Of a stretch of DNA of 8,682 bases, positions 1 through 6,363 are shown one piece after another. This stretch comes from Clostridiaceae bacterium (GTDB lineage: Bacteria; Bacillota; Clostridia; DSM-8532): NCBI GenBank assembly GCA_025361665.1, contig JANYKF010000478.1, forward strand, positions 1 to 8,682. Reading direction: 5' to 3'. A model generated the notes under the pieces. That model saw nothing but the letters and a program-made list of their open reading frames with translations. It did no database searches and had not been told where the DNA came from. The first letter of the stretch is position 1; every line of letters starts with the position of its first letter. The position numbers and the translations under genes are program-made.

Positions 1-68
1 TTCAGCAAAGCCGCTGCAACTGCACTGTCCACCCCGCCGCTCATGCCGATCAGGACCTTTTTGCCCAT
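1..68 (-). CDS. mnmA: tRNA-uridine 2-sulfurtransferase MnmA, N-terminal fragment
   Basis: Only the first 22 codons are present before the window edge. The reading MGKKVLIGMSGGVDSAVAAA contains the PP-loop ATP-binding motif SGGVDS at residues 10-15, and the lead-in is typical of MnmA. MnmA adenylates and thiolates U34 of Lys, Glu and Gln tRNAs, taking sulfur from a cysteine desulfurase. I place the start at the ATG read from 68-66 because a GGAAGG ribosome binding site lies just upstream (71-77 region) and MnmA proteins usually begin a few residues before the PP-loop; an in-frame ATG four codons earlier (80-78) is possible. It follows the cymR-like gene by 66 bases on the same strand, so the two are probably co-transcribed. 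Other PP-loop enzymes are possible given the short fragment, but the Rrf2-mnmA neighbourhood supports MnmA. Confidence 0.82.
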   Translation of the reverse strand, partial: MGKKVLIGMSGGVDSAVAAALL

Positions 69-134
69 ATATCCTTCCATTCCGATGAACCATTGGACAT
101 CTGCTCAAACACATCTTTGGGATTCTTTCATGAA

Positions 135-584
135 TCAGATGAAGAACATCAGGGAGCCTTCCCCATTGCGTTTTCTGTAATCATCAACCAGATCCGCCAA
201 TGTCAAACCGTCGACCACATTCAATACCGCTTCATTCACGCGATCCCACACGACAGCCTGAAGGGTGGCCTGGATGCTTGTCGTTTCAGGCTCGCCATCG
301 GAGCCGTCATGGTCCGCAATCAGAAGGTTTCCCTCCAGAACCCTGAGGATTGTGCCAACACGGACGGACTCAGGCTTTTCTGTCAAGGCATAACCACCCT
401 GCGCTCCTTTGACGCTTTTGACCAGACCGGCTTTCCGCAGGGTGGAGAAAACCTGTTCCAGATAGTTTTCCGATATTCTCTGCCGTTCGGCGACCTGATA
501 CAAAGCAAGGTGTTCACCTTTACCGCACCATGCCAGATCAACCAATGCCCGTAATCCATACCGGCCTTTGGTAGACAGTTTCAT
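135..584 (-). CDS. cymR: Rrf2-family transcriptional regulator, CymR-like
   Basis: A 149-residue Rrf2-family DNA-binding protein. It opens MKLSTKGRYGLRALVDLA, has a winged helix-turn-helix at about residues 27-66 (VAERQRISENYLEQVFSTLR, then GLVKSVKGAQGGY), and ends in LMFFI, close to the YMFYI end I recall for CymR of Bacillus and Staphylococcus. The only cysteine is C20. The three clustered cysteines that hold the Fe-S cluster in IscR and NsrR are absent, so this is a non-iron-sulfur member. In the family, CymR works with cysteine synthase CysK to repress cysteine uptake and synthesis genes. The start at 584 has a good GGGAGG site (591-596) six bases upstream, and a promoter lies at 648-677. 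mnmA follows; the cysteine desulfurase gene that commonly sits between such a regulator and mnmA is missing. Family call is firm; the CymR role is inferred. Confidence 0.88.
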   Translation of the reverse strand: MKLSTKGRYGLRALVDLAWCGKGEHLALYQVAERQRISENYLEQVFSTLRKAGLVKSVKGAQGGYALTEKPESVRVGTILRVLEGNLLIADHDGSDGEPETTSIQATLQAVVWDRVNEAVLNVVDGLTLADLVDDYRKRNGEGSLMFFI

Positions 585-647
585 TTGATTCCTCCCACGA
601 AGGCTGCGCTATATTCATTACCAAGTAAAGCAATACGATTAATGCAA

Positions 648-677
648 ATGATACAGGGTTCAATGTCTTTGTGTCAA
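648..677 (-). promoter_or_regulatory. Sigma-A type promoter of the cymR-mnmA unit
   Basis: On the minus strand a perfect -35 box TTGACA (677-672) is followed, after an 18-base spacer, by TATCAT (653-648). Transcription would start near 640, giving a leader of about 55 bases before the cymR ATG at 584. The -35 box touches the degenerate outer unit of the 17-bp repeat array, so the array occupies the position normally used by upstream activator sites. Together, this promoter and the array account for the gene-free stretch 585-774. Confidence 0.6.
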
Positions 678-825
678 GTTTCCGGTCCATCAGTGTTTTC
701 GCTCTATCAGTGTTTTCGCCCTATCAGTGTTTTCGCTCTATCAGTGTTTTCGCTCTATCAGTGTTTTCGCCCTATCAGTGTTTTCGCCCTATCAGTGTTT
801 CAGAACCATCGGTTTTTCCGTCCAT
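674..825. repeat. 17-bp tandem repeat array (core 691-792)
   Basis: Six head-to-tail 17-bp units of form CAGTGTTTTCGCYCTAT start at 691, 708, 725, 742, 759 and 776; they differ only at Y, which reads T, C, T, T, C, C. Degenerate units flank the core: one at 674-690 ending TCCGGTCCAT, one at 793-809 and a 16-bp one at 810-825 ending TTCCGTCCAT. There are no unique spacers, so it is not CRISPR. On the minus strand each unit reads ACTGATAGRGCGAAAAC and contains the double stop TGATAG. The array encodes the last residues and stop codon of the amidohydrolase, and its other end abuts the cymR -35 box. Confidence 0.95.
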
Positions 826-2205
826 CAGAGCCAGATAATCCTCTTTCGTCAAAGCGGGCACGAACCTTTCACGCAGTTCCCTCGCTGCTGCCGCTCCGTT
901 TCTCAATAAGTGATAGGTGGTCAGCGCCATTAGCCTGGCAGGCATGAGGATGGCCATTTCATCATCGACAATCCTGAAATCGGATCCATGAAGGCTTCCC
1001 TCATATCCGCCGGAGGTCACGTGGAGAACGGGGAGCAGATGGGTCAGGTCACCGATATCCGTTGAAAGAGGATTGTGTCTGGTCGGATCGACTGCGCGAA
1101 CCAATGGATGTTGCATGGCTGGATGTTCCGGGCGGATTGTCATTGGCTGATTGATGGCCCTATGATCGGCACGGCTGGAAAAGGATTCCATGATTGCCGC
1201 TGCCGCCTGCCATTGCACTTCCTCCGGAGGACGGGCGATCACCGGCAGATACCCGGGCAGATCCGCTATGTGAGCCTGTGCTCCCAGTGCCCCTGCTCCG
1301 GCGGTGAAGGAACGATCCGTTTTCATGCACGCATCCTTGATGGCATCCAGGTTTTTGGCCCGCACCATGACCTCCGCGATGACTTCATCCGGCACCACGT
1401 TGATGGCGCCACCGCCCTTCGTGATGACGCCATGAATCCGCACGGAGTCTTCATCACGGAATGTTTCACGGTGATAGGCAAGGGCGGTCAGCCCGAGGGA
1501 AGCCGCATTGAGCGCATTCACCCCTTCATGCGGCTTTGAACCCGCATGGGCGGCTTTTCCCGATATCGTGATCGTTTTGGCGACATATCCGTTGGTGGAG
1601 CTGTTCCCTATCAGCAGATCCGCTTCGGTTTCCGTGAAATGTGCATGGGAAGCGAGCGCGGCATCCATGCCATCAAATACGCCCAGCCGGATGAGTTCCG
1701 CCTTTCCTCCGCTCAACAGGCCGATTTTGCCGTCCCTCTGCAATTGACGCTTCAAATCGCCTTCTACCCCTTCTTCTGCAGGCACACCCAAAAATACGAC
1801 AATCCCATTCAGTGCGGCCGCCACTTCAGGGTCGGACAAGGCAACAGCGGCACCGGCCAAAGCACCCAGCTGGGCATGATGACCACACGCATGGGCGATT
1901 CCCGTAGCGGGGTCCGCTTCCGGATGATGGTCACAGCGGACACCGTCCAGTTCCCCGAGAATGCCGATGAGGGTGGGAAGACCGCAGTTCATACTCCTCG
2001 GGTCAAGGACAGCCCGCACTCCGGTAACGGCAAGGCCCTCTTCCGTTGGCAATCCAAGGCTCCGAAAGAGTTCCGCCAGCCTGGACGCTGTCCGGTATTC
2101 CTTGAAGCCGGATTCCGGATGAAGCCGGACATCTGCCGCGAAATCCAATATCCGTTTCCTGTTATCATCAATCAAGGAAAGAATCCGTTGTTCTATTTCA
2201 TCCAT
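775..2205 (-). CDS. M20-family metal-dependent amidohydrolase (AbgB/IAA-amino acid hydrolase type)
   Basis: A 476-residue cytoplasmic protein of the M20 peptidase/amidohydrolase family, which cleaves amide bonds of N-acyl or aminobenzoyl amino acids at a two-metal centre. Likely metal-site motifs are HACGHH (residues 105-110), PAEEG (142-146, with the tandem acidic pair), HAH (187-189) and HGSDF (406-410). The dimerisation lid begins near GKAAHAG (216-222) and includes the conserved run VITKGGGAINVVPDEV (260-275). STDIGDL (381-387) also fits the family. The start at 2205 is chosen because AAAGGGG (2213-2219) lies seven bases upstream; longer in-frame starts would translate the hairpin region and are rejected. 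The last roughly 16 residues (MDGKTDGSETLIGRKH) come from the degenerate and first true units of the 17-bp array. It stands alone, divergent from copA, with no transporter beside it, so the substrate is unknown. Confidence 0.87.
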   Translation of the reverse strand: MDEIEQRILSLIDDNRKRILDFAADVRLHPESGFKEYRTASRLAELFRSLGLPTEEGLAVTGVRAVLDPRSMNCGLPTLIGILGELDGVRCDHHPEADPATGIAHACGHHAQLGALAGAAVALSDPEVAAALNGIVVFLGVPAEEGVEGDLKRQLQRDGKIGLLSGGKAELIRLGVFDGMDAALASHAHFTETEADLLIGNSSTNGYVAKTITISGKAAHAGSKPHEGVNALNAASLGLTALAYHRETFRDEDSVRIHGVITKGGGAINVVPDEVIAEVMVRAKNLDAIKDACMKTDRSFTAGAGALGAQAHIADLPGYLPVIARPPEEVQWQAAAAIMESFSSRADHRAINQPMTIRPEHPAMQHPLVRAVDPTRHNPLSTDIGDLTHLLPVLHVTSGGYEGSLHGSDFRIVDDEMAILMPARLMALTTYHLLRNGAAAARELRERFVPALTKEDYLALMDGKTDGSETLIGRKH

Positions 2206-2217
2206 TCTGTTTCCCCT

Positions 2218-2355
2218 TTTGCAGAGTATTTGCAAAGAAACTTGATTCTGGTGTAAAAACTCACTTTTGTGAGTTTTTATGCAGGATGTCTCTGACATCC
2301 CGCATGTTGAAGGCACATTTTGTGCCTTCAACACACCAAATCACGTGATTCGGTG
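2218..2355. other. Chain of five consecutive inverted repeats in the amidohydrolase leader
   Basis: Five inverted repeats of different sequence lie almost end to end. H0 is 2218-2236 (TTTGCA, 7-base loop, TGCAAA). H1 is 2254-2279 (11-bp perfect arms, TTTT loop). H2 is 2279-2305 (ATGCAGGATGTC, loop TCT, GACATCCCGCAT; one mismatch in 12). H3 is 2306-2332 (12-bp perfect arms GTTGAAGGCACA and TGTGCCTTCAAC, loop TTT). H4 is 2334-2355, centred on the perfect palindrome AATCACGTGATT (2339-2350) with outer CACC/GGTG. H0 partly covers the amidohydrolase ribosome binding site. If transcription toward the amidohydrolase starts to the right of the array, all five lie in its 5' untranslated RNA. I recognise no known riboswitch or T-box core. 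The structures are seen directly; a regulatory role is inferred. Confidence 0.8.
2254..2279. terminator. Bidirectional intrinsic-terminator-like hairpin (H1)
   Basis: Arms TAAAAACTCAC and GTGAGTTTTTA are perfectly complementary around a TTTT loop. On both strands the GC-containing part of the stem is followed by five T residues, so it resembles a two-way intrinsic terminator, though the stem is only moderately GC-rich. It lies 49 bases upstream of the amidohydrolase start rather than after a gene. Attenuation of that gene, or insulation of the divergent copA promoter, are both possible. Confidence 0.45.
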
Positions 2356-2356
2356 C

Positions 2357-2448
2357 CATCCGGAGTGAATCGAATCATCCGGAGTGAATCGAATCATCCG
2401 GAGTGAATCGAATCATCCGGAGTGAATCGAATCATCCGGAGTGAATCG
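2357..2448. repeat. 19-bp tandem repeat array
   Basis: Four identical 19-bp units GGAGTGAATCGAATCATCC start at 2362, 2381, 2400 and 2419. They are preceded by CATCC (2357-2361) and followed by the first 11 bases of a fifth unit (2438-2448). Each unit with its neighbour's edge can fold as CGGAGTGA, loop ATCGAA, TCATCCG, seven pairs with one bulged G, and every junction carries the palindrome TCCGGA. The array sits between hairpin H4 and the copA promoter. Identical units with no spacers rule out CRISPR. Exact identity suggests recent expansion or homogenisation. Confidence 0.96.
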
Positions 2449-2484
2449 CTCACCCCATTTTATCATATTTCCCTTCATTGTCCC

Positions 2485-2515
2485 TTGACGAATATACCCC
2501 CCATGGGTATATAAT
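2485..2515 (+). promoter_or_regulatory. copA promoter
   Basis: TTGACG (2485-2490) and TATAAT (2510-2515) are separated by 19 bases; reading the -10 as TATATA (2508-2513) gives the ordinary 17. The spacer is filled by a CsoR-like palindrome, so bound repressor would block RNA polymerase. Transcription would begin near 2522, about 60 bases before copA. A 19-base spacer also occurs at MerR/CueR-type promoters, but the palindrome here fits CsoR better. Confidence 0.7.
2492..2512. promoter_or_regulatory. CsoR-like copper operator 1, inside the copA promoter
   Basis: Inverted repeat ATATACCC (2492-2499), five-base centre CCCAT, GGGTATAT (2505-2512). The AT-flanked C-tract and G-tract pattern (TACCC, short centre, GGGTA) matches operators known for the copper-sensing repressor CsoR, which leaves DNA on binding Cu(I). 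It lies between the -35 and -10 boxes. The csoR gene is not in this window. Confidence 0.68.
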
Positions 2516-2523
2516 GGAGTTAA

Positions 2524-2540
2524 ATACCCGATCAGGGTAT
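2524..2540. promoter_or_regulatory. CsoR-like copper operator 2, downstream of the copA promoter
   Basis: A second copy of the half-site pattern: ATACCC (2524-2529), centre GATCA, GGGTAT (2535-2540). Its centre is 30 bp from that of operator 1, about three helical turns, which would place two repressor tetramers on the same DNA face. It covers the predicted transcription start and early leader. Confidence 0.62.
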
Positions 2541-2582
2541 ATTCGGTTCAAAAGGACCCAATTCACATCACGAGGTAAATGC

Positions 2583-5042
2583 ATGAAAACCGAAACTTAT
2601 TCCATATCCGGCATGACCTGTGCTTCCTGTTCCCGGGCAGTGGAACGGGTCACTGGCAAATTGCCCGGTGTCAGGGAAGCGGTTGTGAACCTGGCCACGG
2701 AAAGACTCTCCATAACCTATGATGAAGATGCTTTGAGTCATGAAATGATCATAGCAGCTGTGGACAAGGCGGGATATGGCGCAAAGGAATTGGTGGAATC
2801 AAAAACAGTCACCATTCCAGTTTCCGGCATGACCTGCGCTTCCTGCGTCCGCGCCATTGAAAAAGGCGTTGCAAAGCTGGATGGTGTCCTGGAAGCATCC
2901 GTGAATCTAGCAACCGAGAAGGCTCAATTTGTCTACAATCCCGAAAAAGTGAGACTTTCCCAAATCAAGCAGAAAATAAGGGATCTCGGTTATGAACCTC
3001 GGGATATTGAAGTCAGCCAAAGACAGGATGCGGATGCCGATCGGAAGGCGCTTGAAATCAAAGGCATGTGGCGACGCTTCATGATATCGGCCGGATTTTC
3101 CATACCCCTTCTCTACGTGGCGATGGGTCCTATGATTCCCTGGTTGGCATGGCCTGTTCCAGTCTGGATGAATCCCATGAATTATCCACTCGTGTATGCA
3201 CTCATCTGCCTTGTCCTTGTCCTTCCCGTATTATGGAGTGGCCGGCGGTTTTACTCGGTCGGCTTCAAAGCCCTGGTTCATCGCGCTCCGAACATGGATT
3301 CCTTAATCGCAACCGGCACCGGTGCAGCCATGCTATACAGCCTCTATTCAGTATTCATGATTTCACAAGGTGACTTCCGGTCAGTGAACCATTTATATTT
3401 TGAAACCGCCGGTGTCATCATCACGCTGATCCAGCTTGGAAAGACGCTCGAGGCAGTATCGAAGGGCCAAACATCCGAAGCCATCAAGAAACTGATGGGA
3501 CTCACACCGAAAACCGCCATCGTGCTGCATGACGGCATCCAGGCGGAAATCCCGGTTGAAGAAGTGGAAGCGGGAGACATCCTGCTGGTCCGGCCTGGAG
3601 AAAAGATAGCCGTGGATGGCATCGTCCTTTCGGGAGATTCCAGCATCGATGAATCCATGCTCACTGGCGAAAGTATGCCTGTGGAAAAGAAACAAGGGGA
3701 TTCCGTGACAGGCGCAAGCCTCAACAAGACGGGTTCCCTCACCTACAAGGCCACCCGGGTTGGTCAGGACACCACGCTCTCCCAAATCATCCGCCTCGTT
3801 GAACAGGCACAGGGCAGCAAGGCACCCATCGCCCGCATGGCCGATGTGATTTCCGGGTACTTTGTTCCCGTGGTGATTGGGATCGCATTCTTGGCGGCGA
3901 CTGCCTGGCTGCTGTCCGGCGAGTCCGTGGTCTTCTCCCTCTCCATTTTCATCGCGATCCTTGTCATCGCCTGTCCCTGCGCACTGGGCCTGGCCACCCC
4001 CACGGCCATCATGGTGGGATCGGGAAAAGGTGCCGAACTCGGTGTACTGGTCAAGAGCGGCGAAGCATTGGAAACAGCGCACAAAATCGATACGGTCGTA
4101 TTTGACAAGACTGGAACGCTGACAAAAGGCGAGCCGGAAGTGACGGATATCGTGTCGTTCGAAGGATTTGAACAGGGACAGGTGCTGCAGTTGGCGGCGT
4201 CCGCCGAATTCGGAAGCGAGCATCCCCTCGGCGGCGCCATCGTGCGGAAAGCCGAATCATCCTCACTCCCGCTTCTTCCCGTTACCGGGTTTCAGGCGAT
4301 TCCAGGTCATGGCATCAGCGCCTCCGTTGACGGCAAGGATATCCTGTTCGGCAATGAAAAACTGATGCGGCTCAATGGCATCGAAACGGCATCTTTTCAG
4401 AGCCAGGCAGAGTCTCTGGCAGCACAGGGAAAAACACCCATGTTTCTGGCCGTCAATGGAAAGCCGTCCGGACTCGTGGCGGCGGCGGACGTGCTGAAAA
4501 CCAGCAGCTTTCAAGCTGTCAAGCGCTTGAAGGAAATGGGAATCCATGTTGTGATGATAACGGGGGATCACTGGAAAACCGCAGAGGCGGTAGCCCGGGA
4601 AGCTGGAATCGACCATGTTCTCGCTGAAGTGCTGCCGGGTGCAAAAGCGGATGAGATCCGGAAGCTCCAGGCGGAAAAACGCATCGTCGCGATGGTGGGA
4701 GATGGAATCAACGATGCCCCTGCACTGGCCCAGTCCGATGTCGGAATCGCAATCGGGTCCGGAACGGATGTCGCCATGGCCTCGGCTGACATCGTGCTCA
4801 TGAAAAGCGAGATCACCGATGTTGTATCCGCCATCCGCCTCAGCCGGGCCACCATCCGCAACATCAAGCAGAATCTCTTCTGGGCCTTTTTCTACAACCT
4901 GGTCGGCATCCCCGTTGCGGCCGGTTTATTGTACATCTTCGGAGGTCCTTTGCTCAATCCGGTATTTGCCGCCGCCGCGATGAGTTTAAGTTCGGTTTCG
5001 GTGGTAACAAATGCTTTGAGCCTGAAAGCATTCAAGCCATGA
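2583..5042 (+). CDS. copA: Cu(I)-exporting P1B-type ATPase CopA
   Basis: An 819-residue membrane ATPase that pumps Cu(I) out of the cytoplasm. Two N-terminal metal-binding domains each carry GMTCASC (cysteines 13/16 and 85/88). Membrane helices follow from about residue 160. The TGES actuator loop is at 361-364, the transport-site CPC at 464-466, the phosphorylation motif DKTGT begins at D508, the HP of SEHPL is at 547-548, and GDGIND is at 706-711. Near the C-terminus FFYN and MSLSS supply the tyrosine-asparagine and methionine-serine residues that mark Cu(I) pumps. All catalytic residues are intact and length is normal for the family. The start at 2583 has GAGG (2572-2575) seven bases upstream; an in-frame extension back to 2478 would translate the promoter and operators and is rejected. 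copZ follows 94 bases later on the same strand. Confidence 0.97.
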   Translation: MKTETYSISGMTCASCSRAVERVTGKLPGVREAVVNLATERLSITYDEDALSHEMIIAAVDKAGYGAKELVESKTVTIPVSGMTCASCVRAIEKGVAKLDGVLEASVNLATEKAQFVYNPEKVRLSQIKQKIRDLGYEPRDIEVSQRQDADADRKALEIKGMWRRFMISAGFSIPLLYVAMGPMIPWLAWPVPVWMNPMNYPLVYALICLVLVLPVLWSGRRFYSVGFKALVHRAPNMDSLIATGTGAAMLYSLYSVFMISQGDFRSVNHLYFETAGVIITLIQLGKTLEAVSKGQTSEAIKKLMGLTPKTAIVLHDGIQAEIPVEEVEAGDILLVRPGEKIAVDGIVLSGDSSIDESMLTGESMPVEKKQGDSVTGASLNKTGSLTYKATRVGQDTTLSQIIRLVEQAQGSKAPIARMADVISGYFVPVVIGIAFLAATAWLLSGESVVFSLSIFIAILVIACPCALGLATPTAIMVGSGKGAELGVLVKSGEALETAHKIDTVVFDKTGTLTKGEPEVTDIVSFEGFEQGQVLQLAASAEFGSEHPLGGAIVRKAESSSLPLLPVTGFQAIPGHGISASVDGKDILFGNEKLMRLNGIETASFQSQAESLAAQGKTPMFLAVNGKPSGLVAAADVLKTSSFQAVKRLKEMGIHVVMITGDHWKTAEAVAREAGIDHVLAEVLPGAKADEIRKLQAEKRIVAMVGDGINDAPALAQSDVGIAIGSGTDVAMASADIVLMKSEITDVVSAIRLSRATIRNIKQNLFWAFFYNLVGIPVAAGLLYIFGGPLLNPVFAAAAMSLSSVSVVTNALSLKAFKP

Positions 5043-5088
5043 ACCATGAATCAGCCATCGTCAGGCCCAATAGATATGATTCCCCACC

Positions 5089-5102
5089 ATATGAATTCAT
5101 AT
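5089..5102. other. 14-bp perfect palindrome between copA and copZ
   Basis: ATATGAATTCATAT is a perfect palindrome in the 94-base copA-copZ gap. A related imperfect copy of the arm, GATATGATTC, lies at 5072-5081 and could pair with the right side (GAATTCATATC). It lacks a GC-rich stem and T-tract, so it is not a convincing terminator; it could be an RNA processing or stability element. Function unknown. Confidence 0.35.
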
Positions 5103-5136
5103 CCGAATCAATCTCTCTGCGCGAAAGGAGTCCGCC

Positions 5137-5349
5137 ATGAAAAGAACCATCACAATCGAGGGAATGACCTGCAGCCACTGCACCGGTCGAGTCAACAAGA
5201 ACCTGTCTGCCGTAACCGGAGTAAAAACCGTCCAGGTTGACCTGGCCACGGGAACCGCCGTTGTGGAATCGGACGATTCCGTTACGGATGCCATGCTCAA
5301 GGAAACAGTTGAAGACAGCGGTTACGGCGTGGTCAAGATCAGCGTTTGA
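5137..5349 (+). CDS. copZ: CopZ-like copper chaperone (HMA domain)
   Basis: A 70-residue single heavy-metal-associated domain of usual chaperone length. GMTCSHC (residues 9-15) gives the Cu(I)-binding cysteine pair C12/C15, and the remainder fits the beta-alpha-beta-beta-alpha-beta fold, ending DSGYGVVKISV. Such proteins carry cytosolic Cu(I) to CopA and to copper-responsive repressors. A strong AAAGGAG site (5124-5130) lies six bases before the ATG. Its position after copA suggests one copper-induced transcript controlled by the CsoR-like operators, although an internal start in the gap cannot be excluded. Its 3' end overlaps the remnant C-terminal frame of the convergent C-S lyase pseudogene by 11 bases. 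No clear terminator follows. Confidence 0.92.
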   Translation: MKRTITIEGMTCSHCTGRVNKNLSAVTGVKTVQVDLATGTAVVESDDSVTDAMLKETVEDSGYGVVKISV

Positions 5350-5988
5350 CGATTGACTGGTCCATGAGGCATCTTGAACCCCCCCTTATCATGCGTGCCG
5401 CTGCCGCCATTCTTCCTGCGACTTCCTCGACCCTCCAGCGCGGGGTTGCAAGGTTGATGCGGATGAATCCCCGTCCGCTTTCCCCGAACATGCTTCCGTA
5501 AGCAGCTTGACGCCATTTTCGGCAATGTCCTGCTCGATACGCTCGAAATCAATGGTGTAGATGCCCCCTGCGTTCTTCAGATCACTGCAGACAAGGGTGC
5601 GTCCCTTGTCGCGAACCGCGTTGAGAAACGGGGTATATACTGGCGTCATCACCAGGCATGCATCACCGGGGTCGGTCAGAATGTCAACGAGCCAATAGAT
5701 GGCCGGGACGACGCCCGGTGCGTAAAGAATCCATTCCGGCTTTACCTCGTACCCGAAATGTTCTTTTTCCCAGCGGATGAAAGCCTCATGATAGGAAGCC
5801 GGAATGAGATGATATCCGAACGCTCCATGTTCGATTCTTTCATGGAGCGAATCGAGAATCACACGGGGGCATTCGAATTCCATGTCTGCCACCCACATGG
5901 CAATCAGTTCAGCATTACCAAAGCGCCTTTCCAACCCATCCCATTTCACACAATACGTATTGCGACGTTCCACTTCATGTAAAAGCAT
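5339..5988 (-). pseudogene. PatB/MalY-type C-S lyase (cystathionine beta-lyase family), internally deleted and frameshifted
   Basis: The first about 163 residues (5988 to about 5500) are a good match to the N-terminal part of PLP-dependent PatB/MalY C-S lyases: VKWDGLERRFG, then MWVADMEFECP at 31-41, YAPGVVPAI at 89-97 and MTPVYTP at 114-120. After NGVKLL the family-like frame ends. From 5497 the next frame reads GSMFGESGRGFIRINLATPR, then WRVEEV, the typical C-terminus of the same family, stopping at 5341-5339. Family members are about 390 residues, so roughly 170-190 central residues, including the region with the PLP lysine, are gone and the two ends are out of register. The start at 5988 has a GAGGGA site about six bases upstream. 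The open frame continues to 5389 with an unrelated tail. An active C-S lyase is not expected from this locus; an assembly error is the alternative. Confidence 0.85.
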
Positions 5989-6039
5989 ATTGTTCCCTCA
6001 TTCACTTTTGTTCTCTTTGACTGCTGTTTTATGCCTGTA

Positions 6040-6083
6040 AATGCGTCGCTCAAATAACATAAACCAAAGGACTCGGACGCATT
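6040..6083. repeat. 8-bp inverted repeat with 28-bp spacing
   Basis: AATGCGTC (6040-6047) is exactly inverted as GACGCATT (6076-6083), 28 bp apart. The right arm overlaps a TTGACA hexamer (6082-6087) that has no good -10 box at normal spacing. It could be a regulator site between the divergent lyase remnant and mtaB, or chance. Confidence 0.4.
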
Positions 6084-6185
6084 GACATGTCTTCCCGGTG
6101 ATTCGCCGCGAAGCGTGCGTGGTCTATCCTATAACATCTGCCGGGCGTATTGCAACCACGGTTGAAACATGGTTCTCGCACATCA

Positions 6186-6218
6186 AGTCGATTTTCGACT
6201 ATGTCATGCAATCTGCAT
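6186..6218. other. Two short adjacent perfect hairpins upstream of mtaB
   Basis: AGTCGA-TTT-TCGACT (6186-6200) and ATGCA-ATC-TGCAT (6206-6218) are perfect small stems with three-base loops, five bases apart. No T-tract follows, so they are not terminators. Their style resembles the hairpin chain at 2218-2355. Whether they lie in the mtaB transcript depends on the unknown start site. Confidence 0.4.
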
Positions 6219-6302
6219 TTCACCGCGAAAGCATTCTGTGTAAACGCGCAAAATAATGGTATGTATTGATAGAATCTTCAAGATCACACGTTCGGAAGGC
6301 TA

Positions 6303-6308
6303 TATAAT
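6303..6308 (+). promoter_or_regulatory. Possible mtaB -10 box
   Basis: TATAAT in an AT-rich context would start transcription near 6315, about 50 bases before the mtaB ATG. No good -35 hexamer stands 16-19 bases upstream (nearest is TTCAAG at 6277-6282, spacing 20), so an activator or another sigma factor may be needed if this is the promoter. Confidence 0.3.
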
Positions 6309-6363
6309 AGTAATATCATCATATTTGTCGTGTTTGGTAAACAAGCACGGGATGGAGGAACTG

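Larger units (their letters stand above)
5989..6363. other. Gene-free region between the C-S lyase remnant and mtaB
   Basis: No convincing gene on either strand. It contains the widely spaced 8-bp inverted repeat at 6040-6083, two small perfect hairpins at 6186-6218, and an AT-rich stretch with a TATAAT box (6303-6308) that may be the mtaB -10 element. I found no cobalamin riboswitch motif although mtaB depends on a corrinoid partner. The left part must also hold any promoter of the lyase pseudogene, but no clear one is visible. Confidence 0.5.

Noticed and set aside
93..554. 153-codon open frame on the plus strand opposite cymR
   Set aside because: It is antisense to a clear Rrf2-family gene, has no recognisable domain or convincing ribosome binding site, and is explained as a shadow frame.
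674..825. CRISPR array
   Set aside because: The 17-bp units are directly adjacent with no unique spacers and there are no cas genes. The same holds for the 19-bp and 62-bp arrays.
2206..2334. N-terminal extension of the amidohydrolase by 43 residues
   Set aside because: It would translate hairpins H1-H3, gives no family-like sequence, and a good ribosome binding site precedes the ATG at 2205.
2485..2515. MerR/CueR-type promoter because of the 19-base spacer
   Set aside because: The spacer palindrome has the TACCC/GGGTA pattern of CsoR, a second copy lies outside the promoter, and a 17-base spacing is available with TATATA.
2478..2582. N-terminal extension of CopA
   Set aside because: It would run through the promoter and both operators; the GAGG site and the HMA domain support the start at 2583.
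3393..4223. 276-codon minus-strand open frame inside copA
   Set aside because: copA is fully supported by its motifs throughout this span; the reverse frame has low-complexity, domain-free sequence.
5046..5240. 64-codon open frame spanning the copA-copZ gap
   Set aside because: It overlaps copZ in another frame, has no domain, and copZ has a far better ribosome binding site.
6256..6363. N-terminal extension of MtaB
   Set aside because: The stretch is AT-rich leader with a -10-like box; GGAGG at 6354-6358 and the 461-residue family length support the start at 6364.
5989..6363. Cobalamin riboswitch upstream of the corrinoid-linked mtaB
   Set aside because: I could not find a B12-box-like core or the expected multi-stem layout; a covariance-model search would settle it.
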